Below, piece after piece: positions 41,214-54,761 of a DNA stretch of 64,000 nucleotides (position 1 is the stretch's first letter; each line of letters starts with the position of its first letter). The notes below the pieces were generated by a model, which did not search any database, was not told where the DNA came from, and worked only from the letters and a program-made list of their open reading frames with translations. Source of the stretch: Ischnura elegans. Its lineage: Eukaryota; Arthropoda; Insecta; Odonata; Coenagrionidae. The translations under genes and the position numbers were made by a program. Location: positions 100,922,566 to 100,986,565 of the forward strand of contig NC_060251.1 of the NCBI RefSeq assembly GCF_921293095.1. Direction: 5' to 3'.

Positions 41214-43300
41214 ATGGTCTGCATCTTGCGTCTGATTATAAAAAAACGCAATATTATTTAAACATTTTTTTCCAGTCTGATTTAGCCACTAAAGGCTGTT
41301 TGTGTAGGTATCCAAGGAGATATGAACTCAGACAGTAATTGGCCGCGGCGGTGTCCACGCCGATGGTCCCTATGGAACGATTTAGTCACTAAGGATTGAA
41401 ATCAAGTTCCAAGGATTAAGAAGTTGAAACCTATAATTGAATTTTGATTATTATTTATGCTAGCATCAAGTAAATTGCGAGAAATACATACAAAGTGCAT
41501 CGTACATTACAACCTATTCGGTTGAGTGTCGCTTGAGGCTCGGGGACTAAAAGCTGTGCTCAGATGATGGGAGTAATTTAACCATTATATTTCTGAAAGA
41601 CGTGGAAAAAGAACTTTTGTCATGGAACTGCACCATATTTCCAGGCATGATATGAACGATTAAATAATAGACATTTTGCCAAACGTTTAGGTAGAGGAAT
41701 CTTCTTTTTTTGCCAAACAATAAAAGACTTCGTGCATGGGTTGTCAAAGTTCTCTCAGCGCGCACAACCTAGATTTTTAGTATGCTCGTTCAGGTTAACG
41801 GCTGTTGCCCTACATCAACCGCCGCAAAAACATTTATTGTCATTAAAACACGCCTGATTAAGAGTGTGATAATAACGTATTACGATGTAAATGCGTTAAT
41901 ACAATGAATAATATGAAAGTGTGGTGACCGAAATAGTTAGACCGAATAAATTAAGAAATTAAATTTGGTACTGCCATTTCCAAAAAAGTTTTTTATAGTT
42001 GTATTATGCTCTGCCCTCCTATTCACGAAGCAAAGGCCTAGCACATTGCAACCAAGTAATGGCATATTAAAATATATGCAAGAAGGGAATTTTAATAACG
42101 CTTGGAACGTCGGTGAGCATGGAAACGTGGTATCTGGATGATGACCTGAAGTGATTTCACACAGCTGATCCACGAGGAATGTATGTACGTATTCCTTTAT
42201 CACATACAGTGTCTACTTATTTCCGGTAAATAATCATGGAAATATGGCAACTGACATCTAAAAAATGACCTGCGCCCTGTCCCTGCAAAGCATCAGGTAA
42301 ATGTTTGCGATGCAGTTACGGGCATTGAGATATTCCTGGAGAGTTTAGCTCTCTAATAAGTGTAGGAAAAGGTGAAAATTCTTTGGCTTTTGATAATATT
42401 TTTCAAGTGTGTTCCGTGTACATATTGAGTCTGTTGTCCGATGTTTCGTGACCGTTTGTGGCCATCTTTCTGAGGGGATAATGATAGTTTTTCAGTGGAG
42501 GGTATTTGAAAGCGTTCATGGAAGGAAGGAAGTTGGAAGGGAAAGGGGCGAAGGAGTTGATACTTTATTTTGTTTATAACTTCAGAGAAGGATCCCATGT
42601 TTGATTGATTTTTAAGCCACTCATAAACCCTAGATTACGAAACCTGTCTCAAAGTCGCGTTGCCAAGAGTGGTCAATAAACCTTCTTCATTTTGACGACA
42701 CCATTTTTTCACCTTCAAATGATGTTAGTTTTGTGCTAATACCAGTTAACTTACAGTTTTATTATAGTTCATGTATGGTATAAAGTTTAAGTCATTTGTC
42801 ATTCATTGTAAATATTTTTTATCCTTTTTACTGTGATTTACAACAAAAAAATTTTATGTCAGGCGCTGGGGATAAATATTTTAAATAGCATAAAATAAAT
42901 GATTTTTATTCGCAAAATTCATTTTCCAAAACTTTGGAATTTTAATTTGGTGCGTCGTAAAAATTACGAAGGCTTAGTCATCCAGGGTTAAGATCGATTT
43001 TTTCTTTCCCTGCAACTGGGTCAGTTCAATTGAGAGAAAATGTTTTCCAATGAAAAGTCGGCGGAAAATAAGGACCCGACTCGGTCGGAAACCCGAGAAA
43101 GATTCATCGTACGATGATGTTCATGATGATGAGCGAGCTGGCTGGGTTCAGTCTGACTATAACACTTAAGGAATCTTCATCCCTGCAAGTGTTTCGCAAT
43201 AGACTATACTTGGTGTTAGGCAGCTCATCTTGATTGGCAGCTTGTACGTTGTATAGACGTGTTTTGTGTGTTCTGTATTGTTGTTTTGTACATTTTTCTT
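41214..43300. other. intergenic sequence, nothing recognised
   Basis: Weak direct repeat GATTTAG.CACTAAGG near 41280 and 41380 only. Confidence 0.4.
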
Positions 43301-43304
43301 ACGT

Positions 43305-43575
43305 TATATTTTGATTGACTTGAACGTTTTGTAAATGTTTATTGCTGTCGATTCTTTTAATTTATTTTCTTCCATTGTATTAGACTGAGCTGAAATTTTT
43401 GTTATGTGTAAATTTTTGTTAATTGGTTCAAGTTGTTTTCTGCTGTATTTGATTGACCTGAATTCTTCGTTTATGTTGGTTTTTGTTGAATGGTTCAAGT
43501 TATTTACTTCTGTTGTGTTTGATTGTCTTGAAGTTTTTGTATAAGCTCTTTTTTTGTTAATCAGTACAAATGAAT
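43305..43575 (+). repeat. diverged tandem repeat, about 70-bp unit, four copies
   Basis: TTTGATTGACTTGAA-like starts at about 43308, 43379, 43447 and 43520, each followed by T-rich text ending GGTTCAAGTT. Confidence 0.75.
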
Positions 43576-43657
43576 ATTAAATTGGTTAATTTACTGCTGA
43601 GCTATAAAATGATCATATATAAAAGTTCCAATGGATGTAAATCTGAGAACAATAAAT

Positions 43658-43661
<4 letters not shown>

Positions 43662-43690
<29 letters not shown>
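43662..43690 (+). repeat. (TA)n microsatellite
   Basis: About fourteen TA units. ORFs that read through it as YIYIYI are artefacts at that end. Confidence 0.9.
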
Positions 43691-43729
43691 ACGAAAACTT
43701 CAATATACACCCACCCCTCCGCAATCCCC

Positions 43730-44032
43730 AACCATCCCATTTCTTTCGCAATGCCCGATAAGGCGAACAGCCGCCGAGGCAGCAGCCGTCCACTTTGCTC
43801 TCTTTCAGACTGGGAAAGCATGAAAGACGTCCTTGGACGTAATCCTCGCCGCAGGAAAAGTGAAACGGCTGAAGCTCGCGTGAGCTTTGGAAGATATCCG
43901 CTCGTTAACATCCCTTTTTTTGTGGCCGTCGAAGGAAACGGATTTACGAGAAATTCAATGGCACGCGATGGTCTTCACCTGCTCGCTGAAAGATTTAATT
44001 ACCGTTCTTGGTCTGAACCGAGCCATTGTTGA
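43730..44032. other. GC-richer stretch open on both strands
   Basis: From the ATG at 43751 the plus strand is open for 93 codons (MPDKANSRRGSSRPLCSLSD onward), and the minus strand is also open from 43911. Base composition differs from the flanks. Not recognised; it may be an old exon, a processed pseudogene or a repeat. Confidence 0.35.
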
Positions 44033-44244
44033 CCTTAAAAGAGGTTCAGAAGACCTAATCAATTCCAGCACTAAATGTTGCTGCTTTGTTTTCATTGTTT
44101 AAGAATTCTCCAATGTTAAACTTACTCTCACATTGAAAACTAAGCTAATTCAATCTCAATTTGTGTAGGGAATAATAGGACTTCATTGCCATGGTCAACA
44201 GGAGGCTATTTTCTCCCATAGCCGTCCCAGAATAAAATAAAACG

Positions 44245-44430
44245 GTGTTTACTTCAATGTCAGTGCATTTAATACGTCTGATTACTGATTTACTACCTAA
44301 GCACCTATACTTTTATCCTGAAAGCAAGGTTGCGGATGCTGATCTTTGGGTTAAGGCCATTCGGGCTCTCAAATCTATGCCCCAGATTCGAAATGAATGC
44401 TTACTTATGAACGACTGGCATGAGTTTTAA
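44245..44430 (+). other. 61-codon ORF, possible exon or relic
   Basis: Contains LYFYPESKVADADLWVKAIR and ALKSMPQIRNECLLMNDWHE, more protein-like than the surrounding ORFs. No splice structure or family recognised. Confidence 0.3.
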
Positions 44431-46227
44431 TTTCGAAAATTTGCATCACATTGCCTACATTCTGTACGCTCTTTATTACTTTAAGCTTCATATTTTTTAT
44501 ACATGCACGCCATATTCCTAAATTAAATGCAAATAAAAGATTTATTATCGAACATGTATGATATCATAGAGTACCTAAGTACTTACTCTATGATGATATG
44601 GAGTATTTTTGTTAAATATGCTTAAACATTGTTGAAAATAATAAAGCTCTTGATTTATTTTAGCAATTGTTCTTGCTGAATTTTATCGAAAATTTCGACA
44701 TTTCATAATTTAGTCAAATTTACGAAAGAGTTCGATAAAAATTACTGCATGAGTTCAATACGCTTCAGGGTTTGGTAACTCATAGAATTTATGATTAATT
44801 TTAAGAACGTTCTTTCATGTGTGTTTTCAAAAACTCCATACTTTGATTTAATCGAATACACTAATCGCTTTTCGAAATCTATCAAACGGACTATAGGTTC
44901 TGTTTTGCTGCCAATACACGATTGCAGTTGAAAGATTCCTAAACAAGCTTTCCTTAAAGATATGTTGTAAAAATGATTTTATTTTAACTGTCTGTGATGG
45001 CAAAAACGATTTAATCTGGTTTACGTTCATTTTTCTGTTTATCATAAGTAATTGTAATATTCAACGTTCCTTGTGAACCGAAAAGTTCGATGAATTTCAT
45101 CAGAAACTGGTATTTCTCACTAAACTTTTTTTCAGTGCAGTTGCGAGAGGCTATATGTTTGTGTTGATTTGCGTAGTGGCACAGGAACCGTCTCTTGATG
45201 AAGACCTAACTTACCAAATAATCCTCAGTTCTATAAATTCCCAGACTAAACCTTGTATCGGATTTGAGACGGTCGAAGAACGCGGCATGCAATAATCTGC
45301 TGGGAAAGTTAAAAAGGCTGTTAAGCTGGATGCCCCTTTTAAGAATGCAAAGCGGTTTTGTGCCAATGAACTTGAGTGGGTAAGATAAATTGGCAGATAA
45401 AGCGGGACTCATGGACAGAACGCCTGAATAGAAAATTATAAATGCACCTTGAAAAAAAATTAATTTACTAAGGTTGAAATGTTATGGAAACTGCCGTGAT
45501 AATGAAAGTATGAGTTTATGAATTAACGGAGAGATTGCACGCGAAGATTGCACGAGAATCACAAATTGTGTTTAGTTCATTTTGTTAGAAATGGGGATGA
45601 AAATTTTTACAAAATATTCTTCTTAAATTATCTGCTTTCTTTTAAGCGTTTGTGACGTATAATTATTTTGATAAACTATTTCAATCAATTTTATTTCTTA
45701 CAGGGATGGCATGAGCGAGTAAATTCTCCTTTTTATGGGCATGCAGAACTTTTTTTTAAAGTCTACATGTCATTTGAAGCAAAATCGCTGCAAAGAATGC
45801 CACTGTTTTAGGTAGGCACCTGTATAGAATAGGGAATATTTGAGGAAATTTATGGGAAAATCCCTCTTTACCCAATAATAATACTAAAATGGTAATTGGA
45901 TCGTCATGGTAGCCAATCGTCTAAATAATAAAAATATCGAAAAGTTTATCCGTTTACAGATATTCGTGAAAGATATCATTGGCCGATGGAGGAGAAAATC
46001 ATTAACAATGAGAAAGCATGTGGCCTTTTTGTTGCATGAGACAGGATGTGTACATATAAGGTCATAGTGGTCCATTGAATTGCTTGGTAGTAAGAGGGCC
46101 TTCATCGAATGTGAGGACAGCTCTCACTCTCCTGGGGTAGGAGGCCATGCATCATAGCTCAATTACTACAGTGTTTCAATTCATTAATATTTATTTCGGG
46201 AAATATAGCACGCAAACCTTTACTTGA
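44431..46227. other. intergenic sequence with a small hairpin
   Basis: ATATCATAGAGTA and TACTCTATGATGATAT at about 44561-44600 form a short palindrome. Otherwise nothing recognised. Confidence 0.4.
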
Positions 46228-46830
46228 ATGCGTGGTAATACAACTGCCGTAAGTTGCATGACTCCATGAACGAGTTCGCCTTGTGATCAATGTCTGAATC
46301 ATGTGGTGCAAGTATGAGGTCCCAATTTATCTATGATGAGCTCAGCTTCAATTTTGTGGACATTCTGACTTGAATTAATATCGCAAGCAAATTAAACCTA
46401 TAATGAAAAAAATGGTTGTTAGATCTAGAATCAATGAAAGTGGATCCGTTGCATATCACCTTCGGGCAAATAAACCCCGCCATCTGGTAGCAACGGCTAT
46501 TTATTCGCTGTTAGCTCCCTGATTCCTTGTTTGGCTTTTGAGTCGTAGTTTTAAATTTTATACTTAACTTTAAATGTTACACCTAATTGTCATACGACTG
46601 ATTTTCGAATACCGTGTTTCCAAATAACTGGCACTACATTTCAATTGCTGGTGGAATCGCGGGATGGTGGATAATTGCGGCGTTTGTTTCCAACAAACCA
46701 ATATTTTCAGGTGCCTGCTGTTAGGGAACTCGTAGTTTATTTCTGCGAAATAGTAAGTTTTTGCATGAGAACTTTCAGGTTAGCAATTAAAACCAATTTT
46801 CGACAAAAATGAAATTGTTTTCCTATTGTT
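46228..46830 (+). repeat. dispersed copy of the repeat at 53410-54030
   Basis: Shares CCAATTTATCTATGATGA, ACAAATAAACCCCGCC-like text, GGTAGCAACGGCT, TCGTAGTTTTAAATTTTAT and CTTTCAGGTTAGCAA in the same order. Confidence 0.8.
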
Positions 46831-48639
46831 AATTTTTCTTATTTAGTTTTTCTTTACTACGACGATATGAATGGCATTTCTGGAAAAATCTCTAGATTTA
46901 ATTCGTGATCATATTTTTTCTTTGCATATCTTATGCATCTTTTTTATATTATTGATAAGGGAACTATTTTACAGTAGAAATTAAGGTCCTGGCAGATAGA
47001 GAAACTTCTTTTCCCATTTCTTTCCATCATAATAAAATTCAATTTATTTTTATCAAAGAGACAGAATTATAATGTGACTTGTGGCAATCACTATTAATAG
47101 ATAATGGAGAGATCTGAGAACCGGTGAAAACCAAATTATTTTCAGTTCGTGATTTACACCACACACTTACACTACTTTGAAGCTTAAGTGAACTATTATG
47201 GCGTCTTCGTATACTTAGGAAATGCATTTAGTTCTAGAATAAAGTGTGATATTAAATTTTGTGGAAAACTTGGCATGGACGACGATGATAGCAGAATGAC
47301 TGAGTCAGCTTTATGAGGCCCAGATGACCACAATACCCACGTAAGAAGAGAGGAAATATCGAGGAAAAGCTATCAATAGCCGAGATTATTCGGACTCTGC
47401 TTAATATAAGGCAAAAGAAGAAACCTGATGTGTTTGTGGACAAAAAAGTGCCAGCGGAGAGCGCTGTCCATCTCAAAAAATAAAGATATTGTCCCCTACT
47501 TAGTGAAAAGATTGGAAGAGGCATCAATCGTCGATCGATCTTTGTTAGGAATGCTTTCAAAGCTCAAAGATAGCTAGTTCTTCCGAAATGTATATCATGG
47601 GGGACAGTAATTCAGTGACGTATCTGACCAAAGTATCATGGTCACCGTGTTGCCATCCAAAAATAATAATTTAATATTCTTCGCGAAAATTGAAGGCATG
47701 CCTTTCAATGTCGCACAAGCCCACTTGGAAAGAATGGGGATGGCAGTTTATATACATACTTTTGGGGCTACAAGAGCTGTTGTTTAATATTTCTATCAGT
47801 ACATCTATCGCATAATAACGAATATACTGCTATGGGTATAATCAACGTATATTTTCATGATAGCTTTCACAGGCGTAAAAGTGGACATAGTAAGTTTTTA
47901 GTCTAAAAATTGTAACTATGCACTCTAACTGTTTTAGAATTCATGGTGTAATTTCTATTAGTAACCCCAAATACCCGAAGAAATAAAAATTAACCTAACG
48001 TGTATATTGATTCACCAATCCACACATCACACGTCTAAGCTACTGAGATTTCAGGATCTGAAGATATCTTTTGCGTGCAAAAAATTGCATTAATAACAGC
48101 TCATTGACACGAATGGACCACGAGTAAAATTTGCGATTGTCTTCTGGATGAAGAAAGCAGCCCATCAATACAATTGGAGGGCTTTTTCACGCCTTATCGA
48201 AAGTAAAATACGGAATGATGGTATTATTTAGATAACACCTGATAAGGAAGTTAGCGAACGTGTTTTGACTTAATCCAAGTCAACGGACGCCGGTGAGATA
48301 AATCAACTTGAACTTTGATTAGTGGTGTTATCAGTTTGATGTCATTGTTAAAAATCTCAAGAGAACATAATGTCAAACCATGTTTTGCGAAAGACTTTGG
48401 AGAGCTCTCCAAAGGAGGAACGCCTCGGTAGTTCGAAAAAGCTACTATTTGCTTCGGAAGTGTTATGGTGGTGTTATGCTTTTGGAGACCTTGTTTTTTT
48501 GCTTTATCTTCATCGCAGTCAACTTATCACCATGAAGAATCATTTCGATTTTATCCTCAGTGTATTTATTTTAGAACCACTGTTTACGCTCGAGCGAGGA
48601 CATATATAGAAATAAACAAGTATAAAACTGTGGATATAA
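46831..48639. other. intergenic sequence with one coding-like relic
   Basis: At 47360-47479 one plus frame reads KLSIAEIIRTLLNIRQKKKP then DVFVDKKVPAESAVHLKK before a stop. No family recognised. The rest is unassigned. Confidence 0.35.
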
Positions 48640-48647
48640 CTAATGAG

Positions 48648-48905
48648 CAGTGGCGCCGACTCCATGGGGCCCGAGGGGGCCCGAGCCCCCCCAATAATCC
48701 ATTACAGATGTGAGGAAAAAATGTGTCAGGCTATTCAATTTTCCCCAGAGTGTCCAGATATCGATATTCGAGTGATCAGGGTTCTAATATTGATCATATG
48801 ACTCCTAAAATGCTTAAAAAACTTAAAATTCACTACTTATAAAATTTACCGGGGCAGGTCCCCGGTTTGGGCCCCCCCAATATTTTTTGTAAATCGGCAC
48901 CCCTG
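48648..48905. mobile_element. hAT-type MITE
   Basis: 258 bp flanked by a perfect 8-bp duplication CTAATGAG (48640-48647, 48906-48913). Ends CAGTGGCGCCGAC and, inverted, CAGGGGTGCCGAT, with long C/G runs inside both ends. Confidence 0.92.
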
Positions 48906-48913
48906 CTAATGAG

Positions 48914-49799
48914 TAGTGGTCGTAAGGTTAAGACTGAATTAATTATATAAAATTTTAAATGCTCATGCTATTTTTATCTACCTTGCGTCCTTGCGACTCA
49001 ATTAGTGGTTGTTAGGACTTCCTGAATCATTAGTAATGAATTATTCGCGAATGATGTGCCATCTAGTGTCTGAAGTGAAGTTTTCAATGCATATATTATT
49101 CAATCTTGCATATTTATTTAAACATTTATTTATTCGTTACATTAAGCCTAAAAATTAAGTCGCTAGTTACTGTATGGTCAAAGTTTCTTATTTTTCATTG
49201 TCTTTTTTACAGCCGATTTTTATAAGTCAGCAGTTAGTCACCATCAAAGGAAAACTTAAACTAAAAGATTTTATGAGATATCCGCAAGCGAGGTTGATCA
49301 TTGAAAATAGGAGAGAATTGTCATGTGATCTCAAGGATAAAAATCAGCTGAAAATCATAAATACAAATCAATCGTCAAAAGAATTGATGCGATAGCACTG
49401 TGCAGAAAAATAGGGTCATATTCCACGACTTTTCTAAACAAAACGCCTAACGATTTTTCTAATTAAGGAAAGAGATGTTTTTTGACACATTCTTAAACCA
49501 AGAAAAGCCAAAGTAGTGGATGATTAAAGTTAAGCGCTGAAGAAATGCCAGCTATATTTTCCCAAATTGAAATTAAGGAGGGAAACATGAGAATCTGATC
49601 TTTTATCCTAGAGTTATCGCGTTTGGAGTCATCATAAATTTCTATTGTTTTGATGGTGATATATAGTTTTCATAGCTTATAGCTTGCATTTTTGTATGCA
49701 TGCAGCAGCGTTAGAACTTGCGAATAGGTTAGTTGGCTTGTATGTTAGCCTAATAACTTACCTATTCCTTAATGCATTTTCCTGAATTTTCTTAGTATT
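48914..49799. other. intergenic sequence, nothing recognised
   Basis: No supported feature. Confidence 0.4.
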
Positions 49800-50075
49800 T
49801 CTAACAGCATGTTTTGAGTGCTCTAGCTTTATTGGAAGATTTTCTTCGTGAGTAGTTGGCAAGTTTTGCCTTTGCATGGGCGTGGAAGTATAATTTGTTA
49901 GTACGCGTAATATTTTTATGTGCGTGTGGTGTGCATGTGGGAATCCTCTGGCATGCTACTACATTGCTGCTGCACCCCCTGCCTGTCACCCCTACCGTCA
50001 AACCATAGAGGGCACCTCCTGCCAAACCCTAGAGGTGGTTCGCAGGGTATTATGTGGATGCAAATGTGGTATACA
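49800..50075 (+). mobile_element. LINE 3' fragment, family D copy 2
   Basis: Shares its 3' tail (CTAGAGGTGGTTCGCAGGGT, ATTATGTGGATG) and upstream blocks with the reverse of 29165-29345. Confidence 0.6.
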
Positions 50076-52200
50076 TTTCCAAATACATCGATAAATCTGG
50101 CATTGCATGAAAATTGGCATGGGATAGGGAGAAATGGAGGTCTGCAGTTTACGGATCATCGGATTGCAACACCATGTATTAATGGATGATTCAATTTTTG
50201 TCGGTATATTTTTCTTAGCCGATTGGCCTGGTAGTATTATCAGCACACAGATAAATTCGCTTCGGTGCATAAATTATCAATTCCGGTCTTAAATTGCTGA
50301 ATTTTTGAAAGTACATTGAACTCCTTTTACCATGACTATCAATTCTCTTGATGAGGGTTTTTTTCTCCTTCTTGACACTACCGCTGACTGCTTATGCTGT
50401 ATAAAACTGTTCCCTATAACTGTTTTACACAGGTCACGAAATTGTGCTTATTCAAATTGTTGGTTTTCTTTGCGTGAAATCCTTTTCTTGTTAGAGCAGG
50501 CACTTTGACCACATTGCCTCCATGTAGTTGCATGCATGTTCATTCAATTCAAGGCTCTAAACAATGAGTTTTTAAATGCACACTTGTGCAACTCGTGGTA
50601 CAATTATGTGCCTAGTGAAAAATTGATCTGCATAAATAGGCCAAGAGACGGTTTTCAATTGAATCAGATGTTAATTATCTGTAAATAATCAGAATTGAGT
50701 TTAGCAAAAATAATTTCAATTACATCGCGGTCATGAGGTAATTGTAACCCGATTGCTTCCCAACCATTACCTACGTCCTTTCCCAAAATGTATAAGGATA
50801 ATATCTAAAAATACTTGGCAGAAGAAAAAGAAGGCAGAAGAAAAAGAAAGGCAGAAGATCAGAGATCCCTTACGATACACAGGTTAAGAAGAGACTGGAA
50901 AATTAATGTCATCAAAGGAAAGGGAGAAAAAAAAAGACAGCTCATAAGAAAATGTAGACAAATGATCATAGAGTAAAAATGTCAAGAAAATCAAAGAGTT
51001 TCACACTAAACGACTACAAAAAGGGATAGCAAATGGAAAATATAGCTACAATTTTAGAAAAAAGTGACTTAATATACTAAAAAGGATAGTAATCAGAACT
51101 TGAGCCATTAAAATAATATAATAGCGATGAAAAATTGTATTCAGTAATTTAAAATTTATAATTACAAGACTCAAAGTTGGTTATATACTCATGTATCTAG
51201 AATATAATTACTTATTGATATCCATATTAATATGCTTGCTTGTATGTATATTTCACCTGTTAATGTAAAGAAATGCTTTTGCACCCTCAATTAATTATAA
51301 TATGTATATAATTGACTGATGCAAGTCCGTCTCACTCTATCCCAGTGGGACACTTTTTAACAAAGAAAAAGTGAAGTATTTCTGCTACTGCATGTTATTT
51401 GCATTACTTGAGGAATTTTTTTATGAGTTTTAGAGTATACCCTCCAAGCAATTATACCAATATTTTCCATTTACCAAAATTCTGTTGGAAATAAAATTGA
51501 TGTTAAAAGGAAACCATGTGCAAATTCAGTGAGTGAAAATATTTTATCTCCAATTTCAATCAAAAACTCTCAATGTCCTGAACTAAATCTACGTCACCTG
51601 AATTTGGGATTTTCAATTTTTATAAATATTTTTGAGGTTGTATCTTTTATTTTTAAAGCACATTTTGGATTTCAATCGGCATAGTAAACGTTAATATCAA
51701 GCTGTATACAATGCAATAAATATATCTCCTGCATTGGCAATAAATCGATAGGAAAAGTGGCGCCTTTCAAAATATATTTTTATCAAAAAGGGTGTCAATC
51801 TTTTCACAGTTACTGGCAGTCCTTTCCGAAGGAGCGCTGTTGCCTCTTCAGTCAATAAACGCTAGTCGTTATTTTTCAAACAAAGGGTCATATGTGAAGA
51901 AGTTTCGTTGACTGCATGCATACTACATAGCTCTTGAGTCGGTCAAGAATAACGCCTCTCTTACTTTTATCACCTCAAACTGGCTGCATGCATCGGATGT
52001 GTGTGAAGTCAATTTATCCGGTCCACATATGCGTTTTTTCCGATGTTTTGATGAAGAAATCACCAGCTGCTCAACATTTTCTCAGCTGTTCTAAAAGCGT
52101 GAGTATTTAAGGTGCGAAATCTTTCGCTTATCTCAATCAGCTATTTTTTTACTCAGATGTTTATTTCCAATTGTTATCGGAAGACTTGACGAATTTGGCA
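50076..52200. other. intergenic sequence, nothing firmly recognised
   Basis: 50815-51060 is purine-rich with repeated GGCAGAAGAAAAAGAA. No coding frame supported. Confidence 0.4.
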
Positions 52201-52203
52201 GGC

Positions 52204-53480
52204 TCAAATCCTTCGGATCATGATTGTTATCACTTGTGAGGTTTCAGATTTTTTCACGGAGGCTGCGTTTATATAAGTTCTTGATAAACTGGGGTAGGTC
52301 TCGACAGTGGGAAGACACAGCAGAAGTAGCAAGCAAATGGACTGAACGGTCGAGGGACTTGAATTTTTCATCTCAGTCAGGTATGTAAGAATGGAGGTTA
52401 AAGTGATATAAGATGGAAACGGGTAGATATAACCCAAACAGATGCCATTGCTGCATCTCCTGAAATCGCCCTGGAATGTTTTGCCTATAACACTTTTGGT
52501 ACACACACCGCGAGTATTTTCGGGATTCCTGAAAAAACTAAAATCCCTCAAAGCGGGAGTGAACAGCCAATATCTCAACGGCTGCTATTGACTGCGTCGT
52601 GATACTGTTGCTGTAAGCTGCTTGTCTGTATTAACGACTTCACATAGTGACTCAAGGCTTGAATCATGTAGTGCAATCACGTGGTGCCAATTCACTATGA
52701 TGGGCTCAGCGTCAATGTTGCAAAATTCTTGTTGGAATTATTATCACCAGCAAAAGTGGGATTAAACCTTTTAAGGAAGAAATTTCCTTAAAGGTTTAAT
52801 TTCTGCTCGGAAAAGGGTAGATATAATCCGAAACAGATATTAATGTTGTATCTTTCGCAATCACCCTGGATGGATTTGCCAATAACATCTTTGGTACAAC
52901 ATGCAAGTGCAAGTACCGCGATTATTTTCGGGACTTTTCGAAATTATAAAATCCTTCAAAGCTGGAATAGACACCCAATTTCTCAATGAATGCTATTGAT
53001 TGCGTCGCAATAATGTTGGCGTAAAGTGCACGACTCTACTTATGAGTTCACGTTTAGGTTTGATGTGATAATAATTTGTGCGACCAAAATGTGAAATGGC
53101 ATACCTCCTCCTACGGAGTGGTTTTCCTCAATTACGAGACCAAATTAGAAATTAATTTCTTGATAACCTTACCGTCGGCGGGCGTCGGACCTTCAACTAA
53201 TGTTTGATGGCAGTGAGAACGGGTTTATTTGAAGTCTTTACTCTTGGGGGAAGAGGGATGATTAATTTCTGATTCAGATTTGCTTCCATGGACGGTTTTG
53301 CCAACAACACTTTTTGTACAACTAATTGTGAGTATCGCGATTATTTTGGGACTCCTGCGAAGTCCTTCAAAACCCTTCAAAGCGGGGGTAGATAGCCTAT
53401 TTCTCAACGGCTACTATTGACTGCGTAGTAATACTATTGCCGTAAACTGTATTACTCTATTAACTAAATCACATTGCGAT
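52204..53480 (+). repeat. tandem array of about 415-bp units, three diverged copies
   Basis: The landmark CTATTGACTGCGT..T.ATA.T.TTG occurs at about 52585, 52993 and 53414 (spacing about 410-420). Each unit also holds TTTTGCC.A.AACA.TTT.GTACA and ATTTTCGGGA or ATTTTGGGA. The last unit runs into the longer repeat at 53480-54030. Confidence 0.82.
52763..52801. repeat. 39-bp hairpin between array units
   Basis: ATTAAACCTTTTAAGGAA and TTCCTTAAAGGTTTAAT pair around a few bases. Absent from the other units. Confidence 0.8.
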
Positions 53481-54315
53481 TCAGTGCATGAATTTTGCCT
53501 CCGCCCCGCTACTATATGGTTCCAATTTATCTATGATGACCTCTGCTTCAATTTTTCGGAAATTATTTTTGGAATTAATACCATTGGAAAAAGTGGCATT
53601 TAACGCTGAAATGAAGAAATTCCTTTGTAAGATAAAACCAATGAAAGTGGATCAGTTGCATTTCAGCTTCTAACAAATAAACCCCGCCGTCCGGTAGCAA
53701 CGGCTTTCCTCTCGCTGTTAGCTACCTGATTCCTAGTAGTATTAGTTTAGCCTCGTAGTTTTAAATTTTATTTAACTTTAAATGTTACACCTGACTGCCA
53801 TGCCACTGATTCTCGAATCCTATATTTCCATATAACTAGTAATCTCATTTCAAGTAAATACTAAAAGAATCGCATGATATTGGATGATTGCGACAATTGC
53901 GTCCAAGGCAACATGAATTACAGATGTCTGCCGTTACGAAACCCATGATTTATTCCTATGAAATTGCAAGATTTTGCGAGAACACTTTCAGGTTAGCAAC
54001 CGAGACAATTTTTTTGCTACAATGAGATTGTTACACGACATGCTGCGGCGACAATGCCATTGATGGCTGCTATTCATTCTGGGAGAGAAATAATTAATTT
54101 CTCAGCGTCTTTGAGTAAAATTCCAGTTATTTTGAAGCGATGGGTGGTTCGGAATAGCAACCAACTTTTCTATAAAAGCATTTGACACAGTTGATTATGT
54201 TAATGGATCCAATTTCCTCTGCATTAAAAATTTGTGATTTACGAAAAATTATGTGATCTGAATCTAATATTCAGTGAAAGCACGTGAATGATGTTGGAAT
54301 GGAATAGTTAGGGTG

Positions 54316-54355
54316 AATGAAGACGCCCAGAATGAAGACGCCCAGAATGAAGACA
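54316..54355 (+). repeat. short tandem repeat, 15-bp unit
   Basis: GAATGAAGACGCCCA is repeated about 2.5 times. Confidence 0.85.
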
Positions 54356-54761
54356 GCATTTAAATTTCGTAGTTATTTTTGCGAACAGGCTTTTATATCT
54401 TAAAATTAATGAACCTATCGTTCTTAACCTGTTTTCTTATTGCACCACTCCTTTTTACTATACTCTTACGTAGGACATTTAATTGTCTCTTAAAAGATTT
54501 CCCACTTAAAAAAGTGTAAGGGTGTCAACATGCTGCTTGATTTAATTAATTTAAGCATACCGGGACTAGCGACCGGGACTAGGCGACAATATAGCTTTTG
54601 TAAATTCCCGTCAAGCATGTAGTTTGCCGTTTTGTTTACATAAAAATACAGATTTTGGCTAATTTTGGTTATATCATTAATACTTGAGTGAATATTTTAC
54701 ATTTTTAGCGTGACTATCAAAGGAAAATGGAAACATTCTACTCATTAGTAATAGCGCGCCT

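Noticed and set aside
43631..44032. 133-codon ORF beginning before the (TA)n run
   Set aside because: The N-terminal third reads through the microsatellite. Only the part from the ATG at 43751 is kept, as an unassigned stretch.
52204..52578. 124-codon minus-strand ORF
   Set aside because: It coincides with a unit of the tandem array, and the same frame is broken in the other units.
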